Origin: a virus
Direction: 5' to 3' (one strand)
Length of the DNA stretch: 32,961 nt
IMG/VR virus record: IMGVR_UViG_3300044620_001819
Span: 1-32,961 of that record
Numbering within the stretch: position 1 is the stretch's first letter; every line of letters begins with the position of its first letter. The notes below the pieces were generated by a model. That model saw only the letters and a list, made by a program, of their open reading frames with translations. It was not told the DNA's origin and searched no databases. Below are positions 14,501 through 22,907 of this stretch, one piece after another. The position numbers and the translations under genes are program-made.

Positions 14501-15316
14501 CAGGCCACATTCCAGGCACGGTACAAACAAGCAGGTAACGCCAACGCTGACTGGCGAGTACGCCTGAGCCTTGCACCCAATTCACAGTATCTGTACAATC
14601 AAATAGATTCACCTGGTATTCTTGCGCCCTTGGCTGCAACGGACGGAGTAATATTCCCTTATACACCCAACATCACTACCACTTACTCGGCCCAGTACGA
14701 ACAGTACGATCTTGTTCACTCTAACTATCGTGGTTTATTTTACAAAAATTCTCGAGTGGGAGATATTCAGGTTCGTGGCACATTCACTGCTCAAGATACC
14801 AAAGAGGCTGATTACTTGTTGGCAGTGATACACTTTTTCCGTTCAGCAACCAAAATGTTCTATGGGCAAGATGTTGAACGAGGGGTACCACCGCCTGTGT
14901 GTTTGTTGAATGGTTTTGGACAGTATCAATTCTCAGATCATCCAGTGGTGATATCATCGTTTAATTACAGCTTGCCCAATGATGTTGACTACATAAGAGC
15001 AGGCAGTCCCAACAACTACGGACAGAACTTGTTGAATCGGCGTGCTGCGGTGGCCAGCAATCCTGGAGGAACTAGTCTAGCAGGATTGAACAGATTGACC
15101 AATGCCTTGCTCAAGAAAGGTGCACCTGGTCAAGGGGTTCCAGACCCCAGCGCAATCCAACAAAATGTCAGCAACACTGCCGGAGCAACATATGTGCCAA
15201 CCAAGATGGAAATAGATATTACTTTGATACCTTTACAAACACGCACCCAAGTTAGCAAACAGTTCAGCCTCAAAGGCTTTGCTAACGGACAACTACTCAA
15301 AGGAGGGTTCTGGTAA
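11588..15316 (+). CDS. Large repeat-containing tail/baseplate structural protein
   Basis: 1242 aa in clear zones. Residues 74-560 hold six copies of a 36-residue unit (DPSQFPAYD..GNL.PGFA.N..TG..YY.GF) and two copies of a 58-residue unit (DPYYGLTPTQL...). Residues about 600-735 form a Gln/Asn/Glu-rich coiled coil. Residues about 740-930 are very acidic with two further repeat families. Residues about 985-1242 are a folded domain: YTPNITTTYSAQYEQYDLVH, then AVIHFFRSATKMFYG, ending LLKGGFW. That C-terminal domain is common in phage tails near gp53. By position it might be a gp48/gp54-type tube initiator, but this is a guess. No enzymatic motif is seen. TAGGA precedes the ATG, and the stop overlaps the gp53 start by one base. 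Confidence 0.7.
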   Translation: MAGYDPNKAAEYNRLIQQGVAPEAAILQVGITFEERGNYEINSVGNTETNKSYGKMSDIAIPQNNTSGVNPASDPSQFPAYDNEGNLEPGFAINEETGGTYYRGFPSQDVGTALPISDPYYGLTPTQLKDLGGADPTDPYIRARLGIPQLPGSTLAATPGFGTIKTGVPAIDSALGIIGGGITSLFSNFSSTIGGLFGPKPTATAVASTTGMSVAGLTTPAPTPPTKDTAVNPASDPSQFPAYDDDGNLQPGFAVNDETGGAYYRGFPSQDVTNQPVNPASDPSQFPAYDDDGNLQPGFAINDETGDTYYQGFERNTDRPLSVTADPSQFPAYDDDGNLQPGFAVNDETGDTYYQGFERTFNEPLNPDEDPFEQSRYEAELAYEAQEPYDFAALPVDDPYYGLTPTQLQDLGGADPTDPYIRARLGIPQLPGSTLVATPGFGTIKTGVPIIDNALSFLGGLFGGRTATPPTPAAPPVAPTSDPSQFPAYDDDGNLQPGFAINPETGQPYYQGFERNTDQPVNPASDPSQFPAYDDDGNLQPGFAINDETGQPYYQGFPQPTTNADVDLDADSGYGSDLAYTPTDTAALSVDATKVRASNPDLSPAAQQNLDNINGANAEIVQAQGNIQTNNLSILQNEESIAGARESQRQAEAFIEQNNAELADPNITDERRAELLANNAENEAVIAENARVIDTATQNIEDAQANNAEQQGSILENQLIAEENAAAFRENDGGELLTVEPNLDPELPQEDEEVIVDTTDPADVNAEEDLELALLEDEEVIVDTTDPADVNAEDDPELGLLGDDLETVEAELAEPVDEDADPALLNEEEVDPFAPLEEPEDVDAEQDPELLGGPEDEEFTELAEPVDPDADPELLGGPDEEVDPFAPLEEPPDVDAEQDPELLGGPEDEEPDEPELLGGPEDVDTNTDDGLKTPDGQEEGGTAAETGLAEPTDADVEQANQEAAVRDRARQQATFQARYKQAGNANADWRVRLSLAPNSQYLYNQIDSPGILAPLAATDGVIFPYTPNITTTYSAQYEQYDLVHSNYRGLFYKNSRVGDIQVRGTFTAQDTKEADYLLAVIHFFRSATKMFYGQDVERGVPPPVCLLNGFGQYQFSDHPVVISSFNYSLPNDVDYIRAGSPNNYGQNLLNRRAAVASNPGGTSLAGLNRLTNALLKKGAPGQGVPDPSAIQQNVSNTAGATYVPTKMEIDITLIPLQTRTQVSKQFSLKGFANGQLLKGGFW
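11807..13270 (+). repeat. Six coding repeats of about 36 residues
   Basis: Copies begin at 11807, 12293, 12431, 12563, 13031 and 13163 (residues 74, 236, 282, 326, 482, 526), all in frame. The DNA of copies 2 to 6 is nearly identical over the GACGACGATGGCAA core, with most differences at third positions. This indicates repeated duplication under protein-level selection. Spacing is irregular (132 bases for neighbouring copies). Confidence 0.9.
11939..12951 (+). repeat. Two copies of a 58-residue coding module (11939-12111 and 12779-12951)
   Basis: Both copies read DPYYGLTPTQL, then DLGGADPTDPYIRARLGIPQ, then LPGSTL.ATPGFGTIKTGVP, and end ID.AL. They are 840 bases apart and differ at few amino acids. 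The second copy follows repeat unit 4. The module is followed each time by a Gly-rich hydrophobic stretch (IIGGGITSLF, FLGGLFGG). Confidence 0.9.
13841..13968 (+). repeat. Exact 50-bp direct repeat in the acidic region
   Basis: The 50 bases at 13841-13890 recur at 13919-13968 (period 78, in frame), encoding EEVIVDTTDPADVNAE twice. Identity at every base suggests recent duplication or gene conversion. Confidence 0.9.
14069..14317 (+). repeat. Two acidic 31-residue repeats (14069-14161 and 14225-14317)
   Basis: Each unit reads EEVDPFAPLEEP.DVDAEQ, followed by DPELLGGPEDEE. They are offset by 156 bases and nearly identical in DNA. Further partial DPELLGG and PELLGGPED copies lie between and after them. 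Confidence 0.85.
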
Positions 15317-15615
15317 TGGCCAATTACGATTCAACCAGTCCATATTTTGAAACAGGATACAACCAGTTTTATCTTGATGTTATGGTCAACAGACCTATTC
15401 CCAAAGAGGATGACGATCAAACTTTTGTAATCAATACCACTTATCAGTATCGACCAGATATGTTGGCCTTTGACCTGTATGACAATGCCACACTGTGGTG
15501 GGTGTTTTATCAGCGCAACCCCAACACCTTGCAAGCACCGCCCTTGGACTTTAAAGAAGGTACATTGATCTACTTGCCAAAAATTACCACGCTGAAATCA
15601 GTCTTGGGATTCTAA
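15316..15615 (+). CDS. 53: Baseplate wedge protein gp53
   Basis: 99 aa, about half of T4 gp53 (196 aa). The diagnostic block is TTYQYRPDMLAFDLYDNATL, then WWVFYQRN, then DFKEGTLIYLPK, the LysM-like core shared by gp53 homologues. In T4, gp53 holds neighbouring wedges together at the inner baseplate, contacting gp6 and gp25. The ATG overlaps the preceding stop by one base (TAATG), and the next gene starts 3 bases after its stop. The missing length relative to T4 is at the C-terminus. Confidence 0.85.
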   Translation: MANYDSTSPYFETGYNQFYLDVMVNRPIPKEDDDQTFVINTTYQYRPDMLAFDLYDNATLWWVFYQRNPNTLQAPPLDFKEGTLIYLPKITTLKSVLGF

Positions 15616-15618
15616 TCT

Positions 15619-18600
15619 ATGGCCACTTTTGCTGAAAATGAAGTTGCACGTTTAATACTTGAAGTTGAGCGGTGGAAAAGAATAGTTGCACAACGAGAAG
15701 CAATCTTAGCCAATCCACCACCAGGCACAACCCCAGAACAACTTGCCACACAAAGAACCAATTTAGCTTTATCCCAGGCAACGCTGGCTCAATATGAAGC
15801 TGATTTACAAGCGGCACGCCAGGTTGCTGCCACTCAAAGAACACCAGAACCAGAACCTCAACCGCCTGCTACTGCCAGTCAAACAGCAGCAGATGATGCG
15901 CCCAAAGGTCCCAACGCTCCAGAACCAGCACAGGTAAGCTCCAACGGTCGTATAGTTGCCCCACCAGACACTACCGCTCCAAGCAACGCAGTAACTCCTG
16001 TAACATCTGACACAGGTGGGGACACAGGAACTGATGCTCCTGTGCGCACTACAGAACAAACTCAAGCAACCAACGGTTACGGCGGTACCAATACGGGCAA
16101 TCAAGGCATCAATATTAGAGCAGAAGACGGCACGCTGTCGAGTCTAAGAAAAAGTCCTGAATCAGGCGAGCTGTATGATGCAGCAGGTATACCTGGCGGC
16201 GTTGAACTAAAAACAGAAGCAGGCACCACAACACGCGACGATGCTGCAAACAATTCTACATCTACCAGACAAACACAAGTAAACGCTAGCGAAGCTAGCT
16301 TGGTAAAGATCTTGCCTCAACCAAACGTGCTGGATGATTACTACAGTTACTCATATCAGATATCTGTGTATCTGTGCAATGACTCACAGTACAAAAGACT
16401 GTTATTTGGCAACAATACCAAACTTGATGGCTATCAGTTGTTGTTTCAAACTGGCGGAGCACCGTTGAATCAAGACGGAGAGAGACCACAGCCGCCTGCT
16501 GGTACAACTTTGTACGAAAGCGATGGAACATCAAGCACAGTACCACCAGAAGAACGCAACTACCCCGACGGTGGCCGCAATCCGTTTTTTCAGAACGATT
16601 TCTATATAGATTCAGTAACACTAGAAAACAAATTGCCAGCGGGCGGCGCAGGCGCTGCACACTATAGCACTGATCTTAAGTTTACTTTGATAGAACCACA
16701 GGGCATGACCTTGTTGGAACGCCTGCGAGATGCTGTGCAAAATCATTCACCACAAAACGAAAACGGCAAGGTCAACTATCTTGCTGCCACCTATGTCATG
16801 GTTATTCGATTTTATGGATACGATCAAGATGGCAACATTGTGATGCCCATCAAAGGAGGGCTAACAGTAGGAAATCAGACCAGTGATACCAGAGCTGTGG
16901 TAGAAAAACTTGTGCCATTCCAGATTACAAACATAGACTGGACCATAGGTAGTAAAACTACCAGTTATGAATGGAAATGCAAACCGGTGGGACTGAACAT
17001 TGCTGGATCCACGGCTCGCGGTACTATTCCTTATGATCTTCAATTGAATGCAACCAGCGTAGAAAAACTGCTGGCAGGTCAGGCACAATATGCACCTGAA
17101 AAATCAGCACCTGCGGACAAGCCAGGTGCATCAACCACTGCCACAGCACCAACAGGAGCGTTCCGCGGACAACGATCTGACATGCCAAAAACTTCTGCGC
17201 CTGCACCACAAACTGCGGTGGCTGCTCCTAATCCTTCGCGAACGGTTGTGCAAGGACTCATGGAAGCCATGAATGATTTCCAACGAAAACTTGTGTTGGA
17301 CGGGGTCTATGAACAAGCTGACAATTATTCAATTGAATTTGTGGGACCAGGGTCTGAAAAAATATCTGGAGCCACGCTGGTACAGCCCAACGTCAAGATA
17401 GACCAATCCAAAACTCCCATGGCAAAAGGCAAAGAAGTTCCTGAAAAAGATCGTGTGGACAACTCCAGCAGAAGTTTCAGCATCACTGCTGGCCAACAGA
17501 TTTTACAAGTCATTGAATTGGTGCTACGCAACAGCAGTTACATTAGTTCACAGGCCTTGTTTACCATTGACGAAAACGGCAAACAAATTCCCACAAAAAA
17601 TCTCAACTACAATGAGCCAGTGAAATGGTACATCATCAACATGAGTGCCCAGCCGCGCAGCAACAAACTTGACGGCAAACGAAATGACTATGCCTACGAT
17701 ATCAAGTATACTATCAGTCCTTTTTTGATCAAGAATCTAGCCAGTGTATATTTCCCGGTAAACCAGTTCAGCGGAGTTCACAAAAGTTATCCCTACTGGT
17801 TCACTGGTAAAAATACAGCAGTGCTGGAGTACCAAGAAAATCTCAATGCAATTTTTAGAATGACATTGAGTGGCAGTGTAGAAGATGATGCTGCCGCAAC
17901 AAAATTGCGTGATGCACAAACTGCAAGTTTGAATGAAATCATGATGTATACCTATCAAGCTCGTAGTGTAGAATCTAGTTCAGGTGCTCGAGGCAAAAGT
18001 TTTGAACTGGGGGCCAATGCTGCAGAGTTACTGTATGATGCTTATGGATTAAAAAATGCCAAAATTAAAATTATTGGCGACCCTGCCTGGATTGCACAAG
18101 GCAGTTTTTTTCGTCCTGTGACTCAGGAAACATTTGGTGGCAAAGCCTTGACGTCTGGTTTCATGCCTGACGGATCAGTGGCGTTTGACAATCAAGAAAT
18201 CCTGTTTGAAATAGTGTGGCAGAGACCAGAAGATTATGATCTCAGTACTGGTATGGCTGATCCGTACAGTAAAACACAAAAAAAATACAACGCTCGAGTT
18301 GCTCTGCAGAGCCGAGTTTACATTGCTACCAAATGTACAAGTGAATTCAGATCAGGTAGATTTGAACAAACGCTTGAAGGCAAAGCGTATACCTTTATAA
18401 AACCAGATGGTAGCAATTCGTCTACTCCTTCTGTAGCTGCCTTGGCCACTAACGCAGCTGGCAGCGATGCTGGTAGAGATAACAACACAGCAACAGCAAA
18501 TAAAACCAATGAAACATTTGCGAGAATAGGACGGGCTGTACCCACTGATGCTGAGGCACAACAAGCAAGAGCTAATTTTGCCAAAACTGATCCCAGACGT

Positions 18601-18972
18601 CTTGACACAGGTGATGGCGGCAAGCGTGCAATGCTCGGAGCACAAGGAGCTTACAAAGAAGCAAAGTTTGCAACAAACGCTGGGGGTGCCGCTTTTGGAA
18701 ATCCAAACTTGACCAGACAAGGTATCACAGCTGGAGCAACACTACAGCCAGCTGGCCAGCCAGCACCACCCACAGACGGTGCTGGCAGTTCTGTAAGCCC
18801 AACCTCTACAGTAGCAGCACGAGTTGGCAACGGACCTCCTACATTGACTGGCAGACCAGTTACACCAGGCAGTCTTAGAGCACGGCAAATCGAAGAAACA
18901 CGTCAACGGTTAATAGATCAGGCACGTCGTACAGGCCCAGCACAACAAACGATTGCCACAGATGGAGGTTAA
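15619..18972 (+). CDS. Large baseplate hub-like structural protein
   Basis: 1117 aa. Residues 1-75 are helical/coiled coil and 76-225 a Pro/Thr/Ala/Gln-rich linker. Residues about 228-490 form a folded domain (LPQPNVLDDYYSYSYQISVY; NDFYIDSVTLENKLP; FTLIEPQGMTLLERLRDAVQ). A second Pro/Ala linker lies at about 490-545, and a second folded domain at about 545-925 (YAYDIKYTISPFLIKN; IIGDPAWIAQGSFF; DNQEILFEIVWQRPEDYDLS; FRSGRFEQTLEGKAYTF). The last 190 residues are low complexity. The GDPAW motif followed by EILFEIVWQ-type strands is what I recall from hub proteins next to gp5 in environmental T4-like phages. A gp27-like role is plausible from the position directly before gp5 but is not shown. 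Long disordered linkers are unusual for a hub. Confidence 0.6.
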   Translation: MATFAENEVARLILEVERWKRIVAQREAILANPPPGTTPEQLATQRTNLALSQATLAQYEADLQAARQVAATQRTPEPEPQPPATASQTAADDAPKGPNAPEPAQVSSNGRIVAPPDTTAPSNAVTPVTSDTGGDTGTDAPVRTTEQTQATNGYGGTNTGNQGINIRAEDGTLSSLRKSPESGELYDAAGIPGGVELKTEAGTTTRDDAANNSTSTRQTQVNASEASLVKILPQPNVLDDYYSYSYQISVYLCNDSQYKRLLFGNNTKLDGYQLLFQTGGAPLNQDGERPQPPAGTTLYESDGTSSTVPPEERNYPDGGRNPFFQNDFYIDSVTLENKLPAGGAGAAHYSTDLKFTLIEPQGMTLLERLRDAVQNHSPQNENGKVNYLAATYVMVIRFYGYDQDGNIVMPIKGGLTVGNQTSDTRAVVEKLVPFQITNIDWTIGSKTTSYEWKCKPVGLNIAGSTARGTIPYDLQLNATSVEKLLAGQAQYAPEKSAPADKPGASTTATAPTGAFRGQRSDMPKTSAPAPQTAVAAPNPSRTVVQGLMEAMNDFQRKLVLDGVYEQADNYSIEFVGPGSEKISGATLVQPNVKIDQSKTPMAKGKEVPEKDRVDNSSRSFSITAGQQILQVIELVLRNSSYISSQALFTIDENGKQIPTKNLNYNEPVKWYIINMSAQPRSNKLDGKRNDYAYDIKYTISPFLIKNLASVYFPVNQFSGVHKSYPYWFTGKNTAVLEYQENLNAIFRMTLSGSVEDDAAATKLRDAQTASLNEIMMYTYQARSVESSSGARGKSFELGANAAELLYDAYGLKNAKIKIIGDPAWIAQGSFFRPVTQETFGGKALTSGFMPDGSVAFDNQEILFEIVWQRPEDYDLSTGMADPYSKTQKKYNARVALQSRVYIATKCTSEFRSGRFEQTLEGKAYTFIKPDGSNSSTPSVAALATNAAGSDAGRDNNTATANKTNETFARIGRAVPTDAEAQQARANFAKTDPRRLDTGDGGKRAMLGAQGAYKEAKFATNAGGAAFGNPNLTRQGITAGATLQPAGQPAPPTDGAGSSVSPTSTVAARVGNGPPTLTGRPVTPGSLRARQIEETRQRLIDQARRTGPAQQTIATDGG

Positions 18973-18975
18973 TAA

Positions 18976-20502
18976 ATGGCAGAGAACGTAGATCGCAGTC
19001 GAGGTCGCCCCAGTAATTACAAACTGGATCGCGGAGGAGTACCTGCAGAATTTGGTCCATTTACTGGAGTGGTCATGAGCACAGTAGATCCCACACGGTC
19101 AGGCCGCCTGCGTGTGTATATTGATGCGTTCAGTTCAGGAGCTGACATTGGTTCTATGGAAAACGAAACTACCTGGACCACAGTGAGCTACATGCCGTCA
19201 TTCTATGGCAACACCCCACTGAGTCAAACTCAAGGAGCCACCGAAGGCCTTGGCGCCTATCCTGGCAATCCTACCAGTTACGGCATGTGGTTTACACCCC
19301 CTGATGTGGGAGTAAAAGTAATTTGCATATTTGTCAATGGTGACCGTAGTCAAGGCTTTTATATTGGTGTGGTGCCAGAACAAGGACTGGGACACATGGT
19401 GCCTGCCATTGGTTCAGTGGCAGCGTCGCAAGCAGATATACAAAATCAAAATCAAGAAACTTATTTTGCTGACGCTCCTAGATTACCAGTTACAGAAATC
19501 AATCTAAACAATGAAGGTCTTTTTAACGACCCAAGATTTTATGATCAAGCCAAGCCAGTACAAGGATACCTTGCCCAGGCCTTGCTACAACAAGGATTGA
19601 TCACAGACCTAGAACGCGGTACTATTCAAAGTTCAAGTCAACGAGAGACACCCAGCGCAGTATTTGGAATCAGCACACCGGGCATAGCAATATACCAAGG
19701 TGGTATGAATCCCAACGACATCAGAACAAAACTAAATTCAGGGGAAATCAAGCCCAGTGATGCCAAAGTAATTGGCCGCGTAGGCGGACACAGTTTGGTC
19801 ATGGACGACGGCGACTTGGATGGAAACAATGCCATGATGCGCTTGAGAACCAGCTTGGGTCACCAAATCACCATGAGTGACACAGGAAACTTTTTCTACA
19901 TTGTGCATGCCAATGGGCAAACCTGGTTGGAGTTTGGGGTAGAAGGCACAGTGGATGTGTATGCCACAAACTCAGTAAACGTGCGCACCAAAGGTGACAT
20001 CAATTTGCATGCTGACCGTGATATCAACATGTTTGCTGGTCGTTACCTAAAGATGAAAAGCAAAGAAGACATGCAGATAGAGGCAGATACGTTTTTGTCT
20101 ATGCAAGCACAGGAAGATATCACATTGTACAGTCGCAGTACTGTGGGTGTCAAAGCTGACGGAACATTGACATTGAACAGCGCATCTGGTTCTTGGGGCG
20201 CAGGGTCTGCGCTGGTGTTGCAGGCAGGAGGTATTGACCTTAACGGACCCGCAGCAGGTCGAGTCAACACCCCGCAACCTTTGACCAAAACACTACTAGA
20301 CGACACTGAATGGGACACCAGCAAAGGTTGGATTGTCAAGTCACAAGGGCTTGAAAGCACAGTGAATCGAGCACCCACACACGAGCCATATCCTTATCAC
20401 AACAAGGGCGTGGATGTTGAGATTGCATTTGAAGAAGGCAAGCCAAGCCCACCACCAGGCGCAGTACCAGTTCCAGCTGGTGTAGAAATACAGGCAAAAT
20501 AA
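18976..20502 (+). CDS. 5: gp5-like baseplate spike protein (OB-fold plus beta-helix)
   Basis: 508 aa. Residues about 20-145 are the OB-fold of gp5/VgrG-type spikes: FGPFTGVVMSTVDPTRSGRL, MWFTPPDVGVKVICIFVNGD, GFYIGVVPE. Residues about 265-325 lead into ten octapeptide repeats (326-405) of the trimeric beta-helix needle. T4 gp5 carries a lysozyme domain between these parts. Here the 120-residue linker has no recognisable lysozyme motif, so the protein should puncture rather than digest. A C-terminal Pro-rich tail (KPSPPPGAVPVPAG) follows the helix and may bind a tip protein. GGAGG (18964-18968), inside the end of the previous gene, lies 7 bases before the ATG. The neighbouring hub-like gene supports the assignment. 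Confidence 0.85.
   Translation: MAENVDRSRGRPSNYKLDRGGVPAEFGPFTGVVMSTVDPTRSGRLRVYIDAFSSGADIGSMENETTWTTVSYMPSFYGNTPLSQTQGATEGLGAYPGNPTSYGMWFTPPDVGVKVICIFVNGDRSQGFYIGVVPEQGLGHMVPAIGSVAASQADIQNQNQETYFADAPRLPVTEINLNNEGLFNDPRFYDQAKPVQGYLAQALLQQGLITDLERGTIQSSSQRETPSAVFGISTPGIAIYQGGMNPNDIRTKLNSGEIKPSDAKVIGRVGGHSLVMDDGDLDGNNAMMRLRTSLGHQITMSDTGNFFYIVHANGQTWLEFGVEGTVDVYATNSVNVRTKGDINLHADRDINMFAGRYLKMKSKEDMQIEADTFLSMQAQEDITLYSRSTVGVKADGTLTLNSASGSWGAGSALVLQAGGIDLNGPAAGRVNTPQPLTKTLLDDTEWDTSKGWIVKSQGLESTVNRAPTHEPYPYHNKGVDVEIAFEEGKPSPPPGAVPVPAGVEIQAK
19951..20190 (+). repeat. Ten in-frame octapeptide repeats of the spike beta-helix
   Basis: Residues 326-405 divide without gaps into ten octads: VDVYATNS, VNVRTKGD, INLHADRD, INMFAGRY, LKMKSKED and five more ending LTLNSASG. 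Each starts with an aliphatic residue, with another hydrophobic residue two places later. This is the pattern of the gp5 C-terminal intertwined beta-helix. Confidence 0.8.
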
Positions 20503-20503
20503 C

Positions 20504-22492
20504 ATGGCTGAATTTACATTTAATCTTGATCAACTCAAAGCCACTGCTGCCAAAACACAGACCCGCGTTGAAGCTGGCCTGTTTGCCAAAACCAAAGATG
20601 AAGATTTAATCTACACAGGTGATGATTACATAGTATGGGATAGAACCAACGGTGAACGTCTGCGCAGAGGATTGCCCAGTTTAACTCAAATTGGTTATCC
20701 ACGACCGCCTGAAGATACCACAGGAGCAGCAACGGACACACCAGCTACCGGTACAGTGCCCACAAACCCTGACGGCTCTGCAAAAACATTTGCCATCAAA
20801 GGACCGCCAGGACTCACACGTGAGCAGGCATTTGCAATATTCAAAAAACAAGCTGACACTGGTAGTCTAGTTGGATTCAAACCAGGAGAAACATTAAGCG
20901 CCGCAACACAAGCTGCGGATGGCCTTGCTGGGGCCCAGGCCCTGGTAGCACAAGCTCAGTCAGGAGTGACTGGCAGTCTCAACGTGGGAAGTTTTGCATC
21001 CAGTCTGTCAGCATCTGGAGTAGACTTGGCCACTGGACGCATACCGTCAGTTGAAGCAGCATTTGCAAAGGGCGGCATCAACGGCGGAGCCGGTGCGTTA
21101 ACCAGTGTGCTAGGCAGCACAGCCGGCGGCCTAGGGGCCGCAGGCGGAGCACTCAATGGATCACTTGCTGGTATTGCCCCTGGGTTGACAGCGGCAGTTG
21201 GTCCGGCAGTGACTTCAGTAACAGGTTCCTTGGGTGGCATTGCAGGATCAAGCCAGTTAGGGGCAGCATTGGTGGGCGCCGCAGCGGTACAAGGTTCAGT
21301 TGCAGTAACGTCTATACAAACAATCAACAAAACAATCAGCGGATTAGCAGTTACCAGCCCCATCAACACCGCAGACTTTACCAAAATTGCAGGCGGCATC
21401 ACGCCTTCAGGCGCCTTGGCAGCTCTAGGACCTATGAGTGTGCCTGAAGTCAACGGAGTATTAGCACAGGCTAAAAATCTAGTGAATCAAGGCAGTTCAG
21501 TCTTGAGTAATACCAAGGGCCTTGGATCATTTGGACTTGACGCTGGCCAATTGGAAACAGCCGGTTATGTAAAACCTGGCACAAGAGCATTGTTGGCAGC
21601 AGGTACAAGCGTGTTTGCTGATGTAATTAAAAGTCCTGCAGTATGGACTGGCAAAGACGGAATCAAAAGCGCCGCAGATCTTTTAAAGAACGTGCCCAAG
21701 CAAAGTCAAATTCAACAGGATCTCATGACCAAGGGTGTGGCAGGTCTGGCCGCAGTTGGCGTACCTGTTAAAAATTTATCCAGCCAAGGTCTTGCTGGTA
21801 TGGCATTGAATGCAGCCAAAGATCTGCCCAGCGCCGAAGCATTTGCAAAAGGTTTACCAATCCCCGGTGATGCAACTGGTTCTGTACAAGCTGCATTCTC
21901 AAGTGCAGTTCGTGACGGAGCATTTGCTGTGAACTTGGTACAGACTAAAATTCCTACTGAATTCAAGCAACAAGACATACCAGAACCTGCTGCCAACACA
22001 GTAAATCGCGCCACACTAGATGCCGCAAGTACACGAGTTATTGGGGATGACAAAGTTCCACCGCCCAATTACGGACCAACAGAAACCAAATTAGAAAATC
22101 AGGCCGATGTCGAAGATTATGCCGACAAAGCAGTGATTTATATAAATCAGTATTTGAATCCTGCTGGACGTGCTTTGTTCCAACTTGATGCCAAATTGTC
22201 CGCGTTGGAAAATCAACAAACAATTACCCCAGCAGAATTCTCTGCAGTAGATAACGAATATCAACAGATTCGAGACACGTTTAACAGCAGTGTTCGTGTG
22301 GAAGCTAGTGTACAGTACCTTGAAGCATTTAATAAATTAACGAGGGTTCAAAGAGGAAACGTAAATCAATTGCCCACAGGTCCAAAAAATGTTCAAGCAA
22401 AACAAGCTCTGCTTATAGAAAATTCAAATAAAACTCGACAAAGAATAACCCAGTTGAAGTTGAAGATTGAAGGTCCAAGTAACAGCGCCTAA
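20504..22492 (+). CDS. Gly/Ala-rich structural protein between gp5 and gp25
   Basis: 662 aa of unknown function. The N-terminal part has a compact block GDDYIVWDRTNGERLRRGLP, then a Pro/Thr linker, then a small helical block GPPGLTREQAFAIFKKQADT. Residues about 145-450 are a long Gly/Ala/Ser/Val-rich stretch with many hydrophobic segments (GGLGAAGGALNGSLAGIAPG and similar). The C-terminus is helical (ALFQLDAKLSALENQQTITP; EYQQIRDTFNSS). The composition could be a fibrous or membrane-interacting structural protein. Its place in the baseplate operon makes a virion role likely. The ATG is one base after the gp5 stop, with no strong ribosome site, so coupling is likely. A TATAAATA element lies just after its stop. 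Confidence 0.55.
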   Translation: MAEFTFNLDQLKATAAKTQTRVEAGLFAKTKDEDLIYTGDDYIVWDRTNGERLRRGLPSLTQIGYPRPPEDTTGAATDTPATGTVPTNPDGSAKTFAIKGPPGLTREQAFAIFKKQADTGSLVGFKPGETLSAATQAADGLAGAQALVAQAQSGVTGSLNVGSFASSLSASGVDLATGRIPSVEAAFAKGGINGGAGALTSVLGSTAGGLGAAGGALNGSLAGIAPGLTAAVGPAVTSVTGSLGGIAGSSQLGAALVGAAAVQGSVAVTSIQTINKTISGLAVTSPINTADFTKIAGGITPSGALAALGPMSVPEVNGVLAQAKNLVNQGSSVLSNTKGLGSFGLDAGQLETAGYVKPGTRALLAAGTSVFADVIKSPAVWTGKDGIKSAADLLKNVPKQSQIQQDLMTKGVAGLAAVGVPVKNLSSQGLAGMALNAAKDLPSAEAFAKGLPIPGDATGSVQAAFSSAVRDGAFAVNLVQTKIPTEFKQQDIPEPAANTVNRATLDAASTRVIGDDKVPPPNYGPTETKLENQADVEDYADKAVIYINQYLNPAGRALFQLDAKLSALENQQTITPAEFSAVDNEYQQIRDTFNSSVRVEASVQYLEAFNKLTRVQRGNVNQLPTGPKNVQAKQALLIENSNKTRQRITQLKLKIEGPSNSA

Positions 22493-22498
22493 AAACGC

Positions 22499-22506
22499 TA
22501 TAAATA
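22499..22506 (+). promoter_or_regulatory. Perfect TATAAATA late element, 4 bases before the gp25 ATG
   Basis: An exact match to the T4 late promoter element, but only CAAC separates it from the ATG at 22511. A start site 6-7 bases downstream would fall on or just after the ATG, giving a leaderless or headless message. No Shine-Dalgarno is present before gp25. Either gp25 is translated from readthrough transcripts, or the promoter serves gp6 and beyond. Confidence 0.5.
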
Positions 22507-22510
22507 CAAC

Positions 22511-22888
22511 ATGGTACAAAGATTCATTGGATTCAATACACAGAACCAGTTTAAAAAATTCACATTAACGGATTTTGAACTGGTCAAACGCGATTTGCTG
22601 AATGCGTTTAATATTCGGCAAGGACAACTGCCTGGCCGACCAGGGTATGGCACTGTGTTATGGGATTACCTGTTTGAACCACAACTGGAAGAATTACAAA
22701 CGGCCATTGAACGAGAAGTTCAGCGAGTGGCCGGCGGCGACCCTAGACTCTACATCAGCGACATCCAGACTTTTCCCCAGAACAACGGTATTTTGATCGA
22801 GATAGAACTAACTGTGGTTCCCAGCACTGATGCAGAACGCTTGAGTATTTTCTTTGATTTGCAACAACGCAACGCCACCTATGTATAA
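22511..22888 (+). CDS. 25: Baseplate wedge protein gp25
   Basis: 125 aa, close to T4 gp25 (132 aa). It has the GPW/gp25 family layout: RDLLNAFNIRQGQLPGRPGY, then GTVLWDYLFEPQLEEL, a helix, GGDPRLYISDI, and a C-terminal strand pair ILIEIELTVVPSTDAERL. The DPR at 77-79 may stand for the EPR motif of gp25/TssE proteins. gp25 with gp6 and gp53 forms the inner wedge core and starts sheath assembly. It lacks an obvious ribosome site and directly follows a TATAAATA element. A 48-base gap with its own promoter-like element leads to gp6. Confidence 0.9.
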   Translation: MVQRFIGFNTQNQFKKFTLTDFELVKRDLLNAFNIRQGQLPGRPGYGTVLWDYLFEPQLEELQTAIEREVQRVAGGDPRLYISDIQTFPQNNGILIEIELTVVPSTDAERLSIFFDLQQRNATYV

Positions 22889-22907
22889 CTGAGCCGTTTT
22901 TATTGCC

